A stretch of 64,000 nt of DNA. It comes from Cydia pomonella. Its lineage: Eukaryota > Arthropoda > Insecta > Lepidoptera > Tortricidae. Positions 12,486 through 26,300 of the stretch are shown here, piece by piece (position 1 is the stretch's first letter; each line of letters opens with the position of its first letter). The translations under genes were made by a program, and so were the position numbers. The DNA is taken from the NCBI RefSeq assembly GCF_033807575.1, contig NC_084730.1:5005986-5069985 (forward strand), in the 5' to 3' direction. Under the pieces are notes generated by a model, which worked only from the letters and a program-made list of their open reading frames with translations, made no database searches and had not been told where the DNA came from.

Positions 12486-12649
12486 TTAATATTGTAATGC
12501 AGTAATCACATTTGAAAAGTCATGCAATTATTTATCTTGTTCTTTTTGAATAATTTATTTATTTAAACGATGTTTTTCATGCAAGTACTGCACTTACGAT
12601 AAGCAGGTAGGCCAATTTCAATTATACTTGTTAGTTAATAATCAACGTC

Positions 12650-13470
12650 AAAAGTTTTTTTTTTTATTTAAACTTTATTGCACACATAAAGAAAAATGTA
12701 CAAATGGCGAACTTAATGCCAAAAGGCATTCTCTACCAGTCAACCATTGGGTCAAACAGAGACATTTGTGTATGTTGGTGCAGGAAAAAATAATAACAAA
12801 TAATAAGGAAAAAATTAAACGTGAAGTCAAATAATATCAAAAATATATAAATAGTTAAATACTACTACTTATATAATGTATAAAAGATAGACTAATACAT
12901 ATAATTATGTACATACACATGATGGTGAACCTTATTTAAGTTCTTCTGACAGAAGATGCTTGCGAAGTAGTCGTTTGAAAACGGGTTTGCTTGGGGCTTG
13001 TCGAATAAAGAGAGGGAGGGAATTCCAGAGACGGATTGCCTCAACGGCGAAAGAGTTAGACATAAAACCAGTACGGTGAGAAGGAATCGAGAGTTTGAGA
13101 GAACGAGAGGAACGGAGTTCACATCCTGGACGGGGGGTGATGAAAGTGAATTTACCTTTAAGATAACCAGGGGAGGAAGGCTCGAACAAAATGGAGAATA
13201 AAATACTCAGGATTCTAAGGGACCTACGACGACGGATGGAGAGCCAATTTAGCTGACGGCGATAAAAAGAAACATGGTCGTATTTGCGAAGTCCGAAAAT
13301 GAAACGTATGCCATTATTCATAAGACGGTCTAGCTTATTGAGGTACTCCTGAGAGATATTAGTCGTGCACGCGTCCGCATAGTCAATAACTGGCAAAATT
13401 AGAGTCTGCACAAGTAATTTCTTAGTACCTACTGGGAGAAAATTCTTAAATTTTGTAGTCAAGTTAAAAA
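12650..13470 (-). mobile_element. 5'-truncated non-LTR retrotransposon (RT C-terminus)
   Basis: The frame at 13462-12932 (176 aa) reads LVQTLILPVIDYADACTTN, then NNGIRFIFGLRKYDH and AIRLWNSLPLFIRQ, the typical C-terminal end of Jockey/CR1-like reverse transcriptases. An AT-rich 3' end follows (minus-strand GTGCAATAAAGTTTAAATAA). It lacks the endonuclease and catalytic RT motifs, so it is a dead fragment. Confidence 0.85.
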
Positions 13471-13959
13471 GTTGGTATACAACTATATTTACAGGGGTTC
13501 CTACGGAACCCTTAAACTACCCAATTATATATATATACCCGTGTTTATATTATATTCCGTTAACTTCGGGATATCGATAAGTACGTTTAAGGAAACTAAA
13601 CGGCGTTGTCAATTTTCAGAAAAAAAAAAAATTTTTTGTTTATTATTTTTATATTTATAAAAAGTAACTAAATGTTGCAAATAGCGTTGTTGTAACACCA
13701 GCATTATATTTAACTCAACCAATCAATTTAAAACAGTGATATATCAATGTCTTTTGGAACATCGTCCAAGATAGTACTTAATACTAATCTATAATTAAAC
13801 AGGCCCTTAGTCAAGTGTACACGTTCGAAGGGGCCTTATAAGATAAAAATTAACTATTGATTATCTCCGAAATGGAGTTAATTAGAATACCGGTGTCTTT
13901 GAGAAAGTTACTTAATTTAAGCTCAAGGATGCACCCTTGAAATTAACGGAAATCAAAAA

Positions 13960-14135
13960 AACACGGTGTATAGTTTTGAATGATTCACCGGTGATGATTA
14001 AATCAACCGGGATATCCCGGCCCGCCGTCCGCCCGCTATCTCCAGGTACCCGTGAACAAGATGCATGTAACTGCATCGAAATATCGGGAGCTCGATAACA
14101 ATACAAAAGGTAATCACGGCCCATATCCATTCTAT
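13960..14135 (-). repeat. Repeat shared with 53670-54150
   Basis: Common sequence includes TGAATGATTCAC, CTATCTCCAG[GT]TACCCGTGAAC and GATGCATGTAACTGC. On the minus strand both copies contain the peptide QLHASCSRV, suggesting an old retroelement. Confidence 0.6.
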
Positions 14136-14145
14136 TTTTAATTTA

Positions 14146-14375
14146 ATTTACCTATCAAACGTCTGGTTGACGTAACTGGTGACCGAAGAGCTGGCGGCTT
14201 CCTCGCACAACGCATCAGTATTGCGATACAACGAGGAAACGCCGCCAGCATCCTTGGTACAATGCCTCAAGGGCCTATTTTAGATATAAGCTAGTTATAG
14301 TAATCATCTGTATATATCCATTATGTATATTGTTATTGTCAATAAATACCTGCCTATCAAATAAAGTTATTTATA
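14146..14375 (+). mobile_element. Retrotransposon C-terminal remnant
   Basis: Plus frame reads RLVDVTGDRRAGGFLAQRIS, then IAIQRGNAASILGTMP, which I recognise as the extreme C-terminus of a LINE reverse-transcriptase polyprotein. The 3' end has AATAAATACC. Only the tail is present. Confidence 0.6.
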
Positions 14376-14379
14376 ACTT

Positions 14380-15758
14380 ATTAGTATTTGTTTTTTTTTC
14401 TTTTTGACATTTCAACAATACCTAGGCTCTACCCATGTATACATTGACGTTTCTTTTTTGTCATGACATTGTTTTATTTATTAATTTAATATATTTCTTT
14501 TATTTCTGTTCTAATGTTAAGTTGACGATCTTTTAGTAAAAGCCTCTGTTTTATCCTCTTGTGTAAAATACCTACTGTGTCTTTTTCTTTAAGAAATAAA
14601 TATATCTAATCTATCGTGCGGTAGCAGCATGGTTCAATTTTTATCACTTGTCACTATGCCCGTCACTTTCACGCTCACATACTTGTTAGAACGTGACAGG
14701 GGGTGCCGTTCAATTTTAATACAAACTTTTAGCATAATTTCATTTAACTTCTATTGAAACTCATAATAAACATTATGTATAAAAACAAAACATATAAAGT
14801 TGTTAGTCATACTAATTTAATGACAGAATGCTCTATAATCATAAAAACATTCTTCATAACAATCCTTAGGAATAATTTTACTTGTTATAACATACATTTC
14901 GTATAATAATTAAAGTACTAAATTTTAACGAATGGTGACATAGTGTTCTATGATATACTTGGTGTCAATCAAACTATTAAATTATACAACAATCTACCTA
15001 TTCAACTTTAAAGCTGGTCGCCGTTAGGTACGACGACGAGCGAAGCGAGGAGGAGTGTTAGGTAGAACTGCGACCATATGGGCAGAACCATATGTCTCGG
15101 AAATTGTATTTTTGCTTGTTCATTTTCACTAGGCGTTTATATGAAGTTTATCTGAATCCCTTAGGAACCACAGAGGTTCCAACTCACACTGGCCGCTGCT
15201 TTGCGGTAAAATGATATATGTCGACAGACGTAAAGTACGGATGTAGGTCAGTTTGACGCTTAGAAAAATCGATTATGTTCCATGCAAATATAATGTTTAA
15301 GTTTTTTTATTAATTAGTAATTCAGTGTTGTTAAACTTTCAGCAAACTCAATCAAATAAAGTTTATGAACGATTTGCCGTGATTTGATTGTGAAACCACA
15401 CCTTCAACATTACGCTGTTGGTTTTCATGAATAAAAAACGTTCTGAGTATAAAATAGTATACAGAGTGAACATTATACTGGTTGCCTGTTATGCAAATAC
15501 ATTACTATGCTACTAAACTATAATTACTTTCGAAATTATGCAATTCGTTTTTATTGTATTTGTTTTTATACCAAATCATAATTTCTGCATATCAAAATTA
15601 TGCAATTCAAATTATGAAAAATGAAATTTCGCAAATTGTTATTATTAAAAACATTACACACCCCGTGACAGGCATGGTGACGAATGATAAAGAGCCAACC
15701 ATATTAGCGCTACTGGTCGATTTAAGTCTACCTATAGAATGAGTTTACAGACCGATAT
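14380..15758. other. Gene-free AT-rich stretch
   Basis: No coding or structured feature that I can support. Confidence 0.5.
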
Positions 15759-15944
15759 AAGGTCAGGTAGGGGAAGTACGCCATGCCGTCTAAGTGCGCC
15801 TACCTTGAATATATCGAAAACTGCTTATATACTACTAATATTACTAGTATTCTACAACACTCTTAGAGTCTAAGTGTAAGTACCTTGAATATATTCAAGG
15901 TAGGCGCACTTAGACGGCACGGCGCACTTCCCCTACCTCACCTT
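15759..15944. mobile_element. Foldback element
   Basis: AAGGTCAGGTAGGGGAAGTA and its near complement at the right end; both arms carry GGCACTTAGACGG-type sequence and CTTGAATATAT. Mostly self-complementary. Confidence 0.85.
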
Positions 15945-16137
15945 AAGGAACGTTTAACTGTGTGTGCACAATGGCTCAATTTATCAACCGGTATAGGTGC
16001 TTTAAACCACGAAAACGTTCGGGGGATGAGTGTGAGGGCAATAAATATTTCTCCATGTTTTACATATCGCATACGTCTCTTCAATGCTTGTAGACGAAGA
16101 GCTAGCTCCAAAAAATGATAAGTGTTATATTGAGTTA

Positions 16138-16466
16138 CGAAAATACAAAAGAGGTATGGGCATTGTGAATGTCATCTCGCTCTGTGTGGTAGGGCACAGC
16201 ACAGCGGATGTCATTCCAGATCTAGAGCAGAGCCCAACTGGGAAAGTACCTCCACCTTACAGAAAATCGCAGCCAAATAACACTAGACCCTACTCATAGT
16301 GTTGTGTTCCTGCCGGTGAGTAAGGTTGCCAGAGCTCAACGAGGGTGGGAGGGAGTTAGGGTCGGCAACGCGCATGTAACTCCTCTGGAGTTGCAGGCGT
16401 ACATAGGCTACGGATACTGCTTACCATCAGGCAGGCCGTATGCTTGTTTGCCACCGACGTAGTATT
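16138..16466 (+). mobile_element. Poly(A) retroposon, longer form
   Basis: Begins near GAGGTATGGGCATTGTGAAT and ends CGACGTAGTATTAAAAAAAT. Its first half is the same sequence that prolongs the last Hop1-like exon at 63.4 kb. Confidence 0.8.
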
Positions 16467-17132
16467 AAAAAAATAATAATAAAAAAAACAACCAATACAG
16501 ATAATTACGTTTTATGAGGACGAAAATCGCGAGAATGGCACACCTCATAAGCAGCTTAAACTTTATAGATGTACTGCCACTTATTTTTCCCGCTGAAAAG
16601 AACTAACATACTAAAACATAATGTCGCAAAAATATATGATATTCCTTTACAAACAAGCCCTCTAGTTTGAGCATTTATTTAGTGATCTTGACACTAGCCG
16701 CTATTCATAAGTTACATAACGTATGCTTGTTTGCCACCGACGTAGTATAAAAAAAAAAACGAAAATACCATACCTTCTTTAACTCAGTGGACGACTTTTT
16801 AGGACATACGGTGAAACTGCGCTTATATTTTACAGAATAGGGAACTTTATCTATCCACCATTTTTTATTGGCTTGCTTGCACGGTTCGTTGGCGAGACAG
16901 CGCTCATTCTTTACAGCAATGGACAGGGCCGAATTTAGGGGAGGGCAGCCGGGGCTACAGCCCCGGGGCCTCCACAAAAGAGGGGCCCCCACAACAGAGA
17001 CTTCAGAAAATTTACCATTTTATTTGTAAAATAAATTGGGGCCAGGGGGCCTCCGCGTCTTTATTGCCCGGCATTGACAATGGACCCGGGTATATCCTTA
17101 AACTACGTCAAACTTATCTTGGTCTGACGCTA

Positions 17133-17477
17133 ACTCTATACATGAGTTTTCTTACCAAAACGCGAGTTATTTCGTAGTCGACATCTAGCGGTAAGTAGTG
17201 GATTTATCAGTACAACTACTTGACACCAGATATCACGAGTGTCGCGACTAACGAAACCTATATTGCTAAAACAATTTACAACTAAAATTACAAGCAGGAA
17301 TTGAACATTTAGTTCCGGTTATAATAATAATAAAATAAAAAAACATTTATTCTTGTAAATTTCGTTCGTCGCGACATCTATTGTCAAGTAGCAGTACTGA
17401 TAATTCCGCTACTCGATGCTAGATGTCGACTACGAAAATAATAAGCGTTTTGGTACCAAAACTAATGTATGGAGTGA
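17133..17477. mobile_element. Long inverted-repeat element
   Basis: Left arm CTCTATACATGAGTTTTCTT...CGTAGTCGACATCTAGCGG; right arm mirrors it (CTAGATGTCGACTACGAAAA ... GTATGGAG). A partial right arm lies at 46190-46270. Confidence 0.75.
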
Positions 17478-17867
17478 GTTACATATTTCACTATATTCTA
17501 ACTAAAAGTTCTTTGCATTAAAATTTTTTTTTTAAATTTAATCTGTTTATTTCATATCAAAAAAACATGCATTTTTTCTAACTTAACTACTAATCTTAAA
17601 TTAAAAATACTTAATAGGTATGCATAAATACTTAATTAAAAATAAGTCTAGAATAGGTAAATAAAAGTCATATTAATGTTAATTATTTAATGCTATCAAT
17701 ATGATAACTTAATTCGCCAACTAAGATACGCCAAAACTAAAAAAAAAAACTGATGTAAACCAAAAAAAAAATTACAATACATTAATTCAATCAACTTCAT
17801 AATAAGAGTAGCTAACGTATGGTTTTTGTAATAGGTATTAAATTATTAAGGTTTTTATTACACTCAG

Positions 17868-17972
17868 TATAGATCGTAGCATTCACGAAGACGCGTGCCT
17901 TGAGTCGTATTGTCATGATATTAAAGGTTAGATTTGACAAATCTGCGCGTCTTCGTGGATGACACGATCTAT
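17868..17972. repeat. Inverted repeat
   Basis: TATAGATCGTAGCATTCACGAAGACGCG against CGCGTCTTCGTGGATGACACGATCTATA. Confidence 0.8.
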
Positions 17973-18131
17973 AACTAAGATTATACGGTAAAAAATATTT
18001 GTACTTAAGTATAATAACTATACATAGTTTGATAGGAAAAAATAAACTCATAATGTAAAGGAAAAATACATTCGCGTAATTTAATCTACTTGTTCCAAAG
18101 TAATGTTTGATTTATATATTTTATCAAAAAT

Positions 18132-18520
18132 AATTTGAAATAGAGGTTGATTGTCAAAGAAAACTTTGTAGCCGCAGTAAATTTTCTGCCATCTTTCGAC
18201 ACATGATTAAAACGTTTAGAACGCCATTTGACTTTGATCCTTATTATTTCAGTGATATGTGTTAAATTTGTTAAATAGCAAAAAGTGGCGACACCTTACT
18301 GGGCAAAGGCTAAAGGTTGTGGCGCCATCGCTCGAAACGATGCCGCCATATCTTTGGAATCTATTAGATGGCGCCACTTTTTGATATTTAACACATATCA
18401 GCGAAAGAATAAGGATCAAAGTCAAATGGCGTTTTAACAGTTTTAATCATGTGTCGAAAGATGGCAGTAAATTTACTGTAGCTACAAAGAGTTCTTTGAC
18501 AATCCACCTCAATTTCAAAT
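18132..18520. mobile_element. Large palindromic element (~390 bp)
   Basis: Arms of about 190 bp: ATTTGAAATAGAGGTTGATT and the inverted AATTTCAAAT end; GCCATTTGACTTTGATCCTT is mirrored by AAGGATCAAAGTCAAATGGC, and AAAAAGTGGCG by CGCCACTTTTT. Confidence 0.88.
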
Positions 18521-18571
18521 TCTCTTTGATTTTAGTTTCTAGTTATATAACAAGCTTAACCTAACCGACAT

Positions 18572-18783
18572 AGGCGTCGTCCTAATACAACGCGACTACG
18601 TGATTATCACAAATTCGTGCGAATTTTACTCGCGCGAACGGGCGATCAAACATTGAACTCGAAGGAGTGTCCTAATTGGTCGCGCGATTGTCAATTAGGA
18701 CACCTATTCGAGTTCAATATGTGATCGCGCGTTCGCGCGAATTTGCGATAATCGCGTAGTCGCGTTGTATTAGGACGACGCCT
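18572..18783. mobile_element. Palindromic element, CG-rich arms
   Basis: AGGCGTCGTCCTAATACAAC and its exact complement form the ends; the mirrored core includes GATCGCGCG / CGCGCGATT and TTGAACTCGAA / TTCGAGTTCAA. It abuts the previous palindrome by about 50 bp. Confidence 0.9.
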
Positions 18784-19692
18784 TAAGCACACTGGCAAAA
18801 GAATATTATACTTAGAATCAAACTACATTATTGGCTCAAAAAACATATCAATTTTATATTATAGTCGACTAACGGATGCTATTTAATGATATATGATGAA
18901 TTCTACAATATATTATTATGATTTCATTGACATTCAACAAAATAAATTATTTAATGTACCTACCAAATTTAATTAAAATTATATAATGCTCACTATTGAA
19001 AACTTAATTGACATATACAACTATTGATACCTACCTAATACCCGAAACTGTAATAATTAAGTAATCTAATCTGTAACTATAAACTGTAATAATAACTATA
19101 GATTATTGCAAATCCTATGTTAATCAAATTGTGACGTGTAATATGTAATAATATTACAAATAAATGAGTATGAGTATGAAGCCAATGGCCCCAGGTTGAA
19201 ATCCTAGTAAGGGCATTCTTGTGATGGGCAACAAACACTAAACAGTGTGTAAATACTAGTCAATGTGTAAACAGGCCCCAAAGTGAAGGCCAGCCACACT
19301 AACCTTATACGAAAGTGACCAAGGCCGCCACTGCCCAGGGCTGGAATCGACCTAGCATTACCCGAATTTAATTTTTGACAGACGTATAACGTCAAGCTAA
19401 ATACAGAGTGTTGTTATCTTCGTCTTCGCGTCTTCTTTATTATGACATCTATTTCAGTTTATATTTGACTTGGTTTCAAAAAAAATACACAAATCAAAAT
19501 ATTTTACAAACTAACTTGATGTTTCCTCACTATTTATTTATATTTTACAGATGGTATATTTTAAAGAGTTAGGAGAATTTAAAATTTTGTATGAAATCTG
19601 TTTTTCGCTCCTAATTTTCACAATAATTAAATAATCGAAATAAGTCATCGTAGGGGCATAGCTATTGTTAATATACATCAAATTATGTTAAT

Positions 19693-19920
19693 AGTACATT
19701 ACGATACAAGAGCGAAAAATAGGAAATTCGAAACAAGTGGCGATAAATTAAAACACGACCGAAGGGAGTGTTTTAAATCGACACGAGTTGCGAATTACCT
19801 ATTCGCACATGTATCGTACAACGTTTTACAGTACATATGGCCCTTTAAGTGTTTGACACAGTAACGTAATATGCTAATTTGCGCACTAGTGCGGTAAACT
19901 AGCACCATATGTACTGTAAA
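19693..19920 (+). mobile_element. MITE, copy 3 of 3
   Basis: Uninterrupted copy of the 12143-12485 family (AGTACATTACGATACAAG ... CATATGTACTGTAAA). Confidence 0.85.
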
Positions 19921-22200
19921 ATATTTTCCATGTCAATATCCAGAGAGGAAAAAGGGAACAACGTTGGTATGGAGAAGCGGCCGTCCACTTTCGTCATAGA
20001 AGTGTATAAATAGGTACTTGGGTACTAAAGAATCTCGAAAAGGAGATAATACAAATGAAATAACATATGAACAGATCTTTATAGCTGTTGACTTAGAGAA
20101 TGCAAGTGTGTAATTAATAATAATTATAATTAAATGGTGGTTTTAAAGTTAAAATCAATGTGTATAGGTAACTTTGAAATTTAATATTTTTATAAGAAGT
20201 TAATATTACGTACTATTTTATAAGAATTCATATACATTTTAAATAAGGAGATTCGTGATATAAGCCAGATTATCTTTGGTTCGCTGATACAGTTAATTTA
20301 TTTTTTATTATTATATTAAGTCCCTTGAGAATCTCAAAAAAAAATCGTATAAAAAATCATCAAAATGTAAATTTATGTTCAGTAAATAATTGTATTGTGA
20401 GATAAATAAATCATTCGGTCATAATTTTACTAAAGAAAAGACACTTAGCACAAAAGGAATTTCGAACATTGACCCGCGTGTTCCTATCTTTATCGCACGC
20501 ATATAATTATATTGCTGTCTCGCTCGCGCAGTGTTCTTGACGCAATGTTGCCAGGAGTACGATAGTTATCGTACATGTACGATCATTTGGGCTCCGGTAC
20601 GATGTACGTTCGAAAGAGCATTATCGTTCGCAAAAGTACGATAATTTCAGCCCTTGGACGATGCCACCCAAAAGTATAGTATTTGAAGCAAAATATGACA
20701 CTTTCCCTCAGAAATAGGCTAAAATTAGCACCTTTTGGGTATTCGGCTCCTTAGTGCAAGACAAAATTACACAAATATAAAACTTATTTTTGAAAAATTA
20801 AGACGATAATTGTGTTTTTATTGATTATATATTGAAAATTTAAGCTTATTTGGCAAGTAATTTTTGGGGTACTGTCTTTTTGATAGACCTACGATATTTT
20901 TTTCCAACGGTGCGATAATTTGGACACTCAAATACGATAATTCTCTTCCACACACCTGGCAGCACTGCCTTAACGTCGGCATCATGAGAGGGGTAGCAAT
21001 ATAATTACGCGCTTGCTATATATAGAAGCATACGGGTCAGTGAACGAAATTTCTTGTGCCAAGCGTCCTTTCTTTAGCATCACCACATATTGTATTTCAC
21101 TAAATAGCATCCGTTAGTGTCGCAGTCAAATAATAATAATATATAATATTATAAAGTGTATTTGGGTAATGCCCAATGTCATGTAATGGGGTTCGCCGCA
21201 GTATATTACAGATGGCGCCAGCATAAGTTCGTAAGCCGTCAGTCTTACGAAGAGTTAAAAAAAATTGTAGGCTGGATGCTACTTTTTTAAGCCAAAATTC
21301 ATAGAATAAAACTTATGCCAGCGTCATCTATGTATAGCTGTGACAGTTGAAACCCCATTCGAAAAATCACCCATACCTTCTTGGTGTTAGTCCATTTTCG
21401 AAAATACCTGACGTTCTGAAGTATTTGAAAATAACCGAATCTACACAACATTATGCAAAATTATCTGTCTAAAGACCTAATTCTCAACTAGGTTTTAGAC
21501 CACTTGACGCATAGATATATTTATAATTAAAAAGGGAAACAGTTTGTTTACGTTTTTGATGTGAAGGTTCGATTGGAGTAATGCTTGATGCTTACATAAT
21601 GATTAGTTTTTTTGTTTTGTCGCATGTTTGGAGATGAGCACTATATACTTGGTCAAGCAAATCTTGTCAGTAGTACACTGTTTTCGAATAATTCCAAAAT
21701 CGCGTGTCATCTGTGTTTTATCTGTGGAATGTGGATAGTGAATGACAGCCATCATGTTTTTTTACATTCTGAATCGTTGCTATTTCAAGAGAAATTTCTG
21801 CTGTCACCAATATATTAAATAAGCTTGTACATGAACTTAAGCAAGGTCAAGGTGCCTACAATATACAAACACGCTCGTTAAACGTTAATATTTGTAAAAT
21901 TAGAGGTTATGAAGATGATAATAAAACATGTTATTGTACGTCGAACCAACATGTTAAAACATGTTGGTTCGACGTACATTGCTGCTTTTCCTAGCGCAAT
22001 ACCAACGCAACACTGCTTTTTGAGTGTTGCTATACTTCACTTTGCTGTACATTGCTACTGACATACTTTGCTTGACAGACTATACATGCCTCGGCAAGAA
22101 TAGCAATTCCTGGATTCGTCTTCGTTTTCGGACTCTGCTACGCATCGCCCAACAAAATCGATCTCATCCATGAATTTCTAATCTATATAAAATATAATAT
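19921..22200. other. Gene-free stretch with one AT-rich, GTACGATAA-rich repeat
   Basis: 20545-20970 holds repeated [GT]TACGATAA motifs in both orientations and may be an old element. Otherwise nothing supported apart from the hairpin at 21935. Confidence 0.45.
21935..21978. repeat. Perfect 21-bp inverted repeat
   Basis: TGTACGTCGAACCAACATGTT and its exact complement, separated by AA. Could extrude or form an RNA hairpin. Confidence 0.9.
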
Positions 22201-22235
22201 ACATCAGCTACCAAGTAAATATGTTAAATTCATTC

Positions 22236-23374
22236 TTACAATAACTTTCTTTTTCTAAAACTTTTCACGGTTTCAACGTCCTCCTTTCCTATGATTATTT
22301 TCGGAGAAATATCATCCATACTAAGTTCTTTAGGTTCTAGATCATTAGTCAGGTCTCTAGGTAAGATTTTAGGTGATATAACTATATCCCTAGCTTTAGC
22401 GGTTTTGCTAGTACTAGGTGTCATATTAGGCATGGGAAAATCTGTTTTTACTGGAACATTTTCGACTATAACTACATTTCCCGTTTTTCTTTCTTTCGCA
22501 GATCTTGTTTCATCAAATTCTGTTGATTTATTTGGAGTCATATTACTTTTTTGTACAATTTTATCGTTATTAACTACAGGTTTTGGTGCAGATTTAATTT
22601 TAATAAAGTTAAATTTTCTATCTGAGTTTGGAGGTAAAACGCCTTCTGGTGGTTTCGTTTTAGTTATTGCTATCATTTTTCCTGAGCTTAATCTTTTAAA
22701 AGTAACATTACTTCTCTGAGTTCCATCTTTAATTTTATGTACTTTAAGCGCGGCTATTCTCTCAAGTTCAAGTGTTTTGCTTGCGTCATTATCATTTATA
22801 TTCACATCTGTTTTTGGTTTTATGATAATGTTACCTAGTTTAACTTGTTGCATTATTAAATCTTGATCAGTTTCTGGTTTAAGTTTGTCTAATATATTTG
22901 TGTCTATTTCTTTATAATTTATTTTACTATCAGTGTGTACTTGTTTTAAAACTTCAGTTTTGATTCCTAGCTTTAAAGGTTTCTCTGAATCTGTACGAAT
23001 ATCAGATATACTTACATTTTTTTCTGACTTTTTACCTTTTTTCTCGGGAACATCAACAGTTATGACCGCATGAAGTCCAGTTTCAACTGTCCTCGGTGTT
23101 TTATCTGTCACATTATTTATATCTTTGTAATCTAAGCTACCATCGTTATTTTTAAATAGAATCATATTTAATCTATCCCGGGCGAAACGACCATGTTTTA
23201 CAGCGGTCATTTTATTGGCTATGGTCATGGAAAGAGAACCAATGTTGAATTCTGTCAGTAAAGTGTTTACGGATGAACCAAACTGATTCTCTATGCTCGG
23301 GTCAGCGCCGTGCTCTACTAAGATCTCTATGGTTTTGACGTATTTTTCTGGTGTTGTTGTCGTATTGCCAGTAT
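22236..23374 (-). CDS. Ankyrin gene coding exon 6 (last repeat and C-terminal tail)
   Basis: Acceptor has a run of 11 T followed by CAG. Begins DTGNTTTTPEKYVKTIEIL, then VEHGADPSIENQFGSS, completing the ankyrin domain. About 330 residues of low-complexity Lys/Asp/Thr/Val-rich sequence follow, with several Pro-Lys and Ser-Pro-Lys motifs, to the stop at 22236. The tail has no recognised domain. The opposite-strand frame at 22291-22719 is a shadow. Confidence 0.85.
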
Positions 23375-26300
23375 CTGAAAAAAAAAAGGATTAAATTGAG
23401 TAAATAATAATGTAAACATTTGGGTTTAGAAACTATTTATGTTGTTCTACTCTAGTTATGTTCAAAATTTAATGTCGTAAATACTGTTGAGTGGAAAATT
23501 GGCATCGCTGTTATATGTGTCTATCCTATACCAGCCATCTCTATAATGTATGTGAACATATTTCTAGCATAATAAAAATAAGTGCACGTAATGTAACTTT
23601 TGTTGTTGACCGAGCGAAGATGGGAGCTTATAGGGAGCGTGCATGAACTATAGGAGGCAGCACAGGAGCCGTCAGATTTTTGGCGCGAGGCGTAAATGTG
23701 ATGTTTATTGTTCCGATGTAGCCCACAAGATGGCAGAACCTACTATGCACAAGAAAACACTTGACGTGTAAATGTGCCTGTTTATGGTTCCGATTCAGAC
23801 CACAAGATGGCAGACCCTCCAACGCGCACGGTCCCTATTTAACAGTTGGCCAGAACCAGTTTTACGGTATTTAAGATAACCAAACATGCGTTTTACTGGC
23901 CAATATCTGAAGACGAGCAAAGCGAAGCGCAAGGGAACTACCTACCTTTTCTCGAAGCGCATCATCGTTTTTTTTTTTAACCCTTAAAACTTGGGTTTGG
24001 ATTATACTAGATCAATAAAATTCTCGGGATAAAATGTCAATAGTGGACTTATTAAGCATATAAATTTTCATTTTTATAGCTCTCATACTTTAGATTTTAT
24101 TCATATATAAAAAAAACGATTTCGTCACTGACTAACTCACTCACTGATGATCATCAAAACCCTTAGGGTACTTCCTGAGGTCCTAGGAAGCTGAAATTTG
24201 GTATGTAGGATAGTATTAGTACAAAACAACAAAAAATTCAAAATCTTAAAATTTTTTGCCCCTAAGGGGGTGAAAAGGGGGGTGGAATTTTGTAAGGGGA
24301 ATCAATAACCGCTGAACCGATTTAGTTAGAATTTGGTATGTAGATAGATGTTGTTATGGAGAAGGACATAGAATTGTTTTCAACGCCAAAATCACAGCGG
24401 AAGGGTGAAAAGGGGGAAGAAAAGGGCGTTAAGGGGGGGAGGGGTTGAAGTTTATATGGGGAATTAGTAAAAAAAAAATGATTGTATAAAAGATGCCTCC
24501 AGATATGTATGTCATGGTTTTAAATAGTAAATCACCCCCAACCCTTTAAATTAGGGGATAGATGATTGTCATAAGCAACTTACAAAAGGAAGTGAAATCC
24601 CATCAAATACATTTTCATGTAAAATGTTGCCAAGACGAAACCATAAGGCACTGTCAAAAAGTTATTATTTATTAGTCAAAATATGTGGCCTGGCCGTTTC
24701 GTTATCACAAGAACTTTTTTATTTTTTTTATACTACGTCGGTGGCAAACTAACATACGGCCCGCCTGATGGTAAGCAGTGTCCGTAGCCTATGTACGCCA
24801 GCAACTCTAGAGGAGTTACATGCGCGTTGCCGACCCTAGCATACCCCCTCGTTGAGCTCTGGCAACCTTACTCACCGGCAGGAACACAACACTAAACATA
24901 ACATTGCATAACAGAAAAGCAATAAACAGTGAATGTTTTTTTCACTTTACGCCCATGTGACGTTAGCGAAACGGCCAAGCCATATATTTTGACTAAGGTG
25001 TAGAGTTTGTGAAGTTAGGGCTTGTAGAGTTAGAAGCTCGGCTCTACAAGAGATCTGATAACTTTCTGACAGTGCGAGCCTTATGGTTTCGAGTTGGCAA
25101 CATTTTACATGAAAATCTTTTAGATGGGATATGCCTTTTCCATAACGAGTTATCCACTTCTTTACTATATTAGTAGAACGTGTAACATTTCTTTTAACAA
25201 AGAAGAATTGTGCCCTGGCCGAAACCTCTGTGCGTATCTTGACCAACTAACAAATTTCACTCCTAAAATTGTGTTTAAACGTTTCGACAATGATAGTTAC
25301 CCTTGGCGTGCAGGCAAGCTCTGGCGACGGCGCGGTAGAGCGCGGTGGCGCCGCAGTCGGCCGACGGCGCGTCGATGAGCGGCTACTGTCACACTGTTAC
25401 CATGTTCTACAGAGCCACTAGTGATAGTTACCCTTGGCGTGCAGGCAAGCTCTGGCGACGGCGCGGTAGAGCGCGGTGGCGCCGCAGTCGGCCGACGGCG
25501 CGTCGATGAGCGGCTACTGTCACACTGTTACCATGTTCTACAGAGCCACTAGTGATAGTTACCCTTGGCGTGCAGGCAAGCTCTGGCGACGGCGCGGTAG
25601 AGCGCGGTGGCGCCGCAGTCGGCCGACGGCGCGTCGATGAGCGGCTACTGTCACACTGTTACCATGTTCTACAGAGCCACTAGTGATAGTTACCCTTGGC
25701 GTGCAGGCAAGCTCTGGCGACGGCGCGGTAGAGCGCGGTGGCGCCGCAGTCGGCCGACGGCGCGTCGATGAGCGGCTACTGTCACACTGTTACCATGTTC
25801 TACAGAGCCACTAGTGATAGTTACCCTTGGCGTGCAGGCAAGCTCTGGCGACGGCGCGGTAGAGCGCGGTGGCGCCGCAGTCGGCCGACGGCGCGTCGAT
25901 GAGCGGCTACTGTCACACTGTTACCATGTTCTACAGAGCCACTAGTGATAGTTACCCTTGGCGTGCAGGCAAGCTCTGGCGACGGCGCGGTAGAGCGCGG
26001 TGGCGCCGCAGTCGGCCGACGGCGCGTCGATGAGCGGCTACTGTCACACTGTTACCATGTTCTACAGAGCCACTAGTGATAGTTACCCTTGGCGTGCAGG
26101 CAAGCTCTGGCGACGGCGCGGTAGAGCGCGGTGGCGCCGCAGTCGGCCGACGGCGCGTCGATGAGCGGCTACTGTCACACTGTTACCATGTTCTACAGAG
26201 CCACTAGTGATAGTTACCCTTGGCGTGCAGGCAAGCTCTGGCGACGGCGCGGTAGAGCGCGGTGGCGCCGCAGTCGGCCGACGGCGCGTCGATGAGCGGC

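Noticed and set aside
22291..22719. 142-codon plus-strand frame
   Set aside because: Shadow of the low-complexity ankyrin-gene exon 6, which is tied to five other exons by phase.
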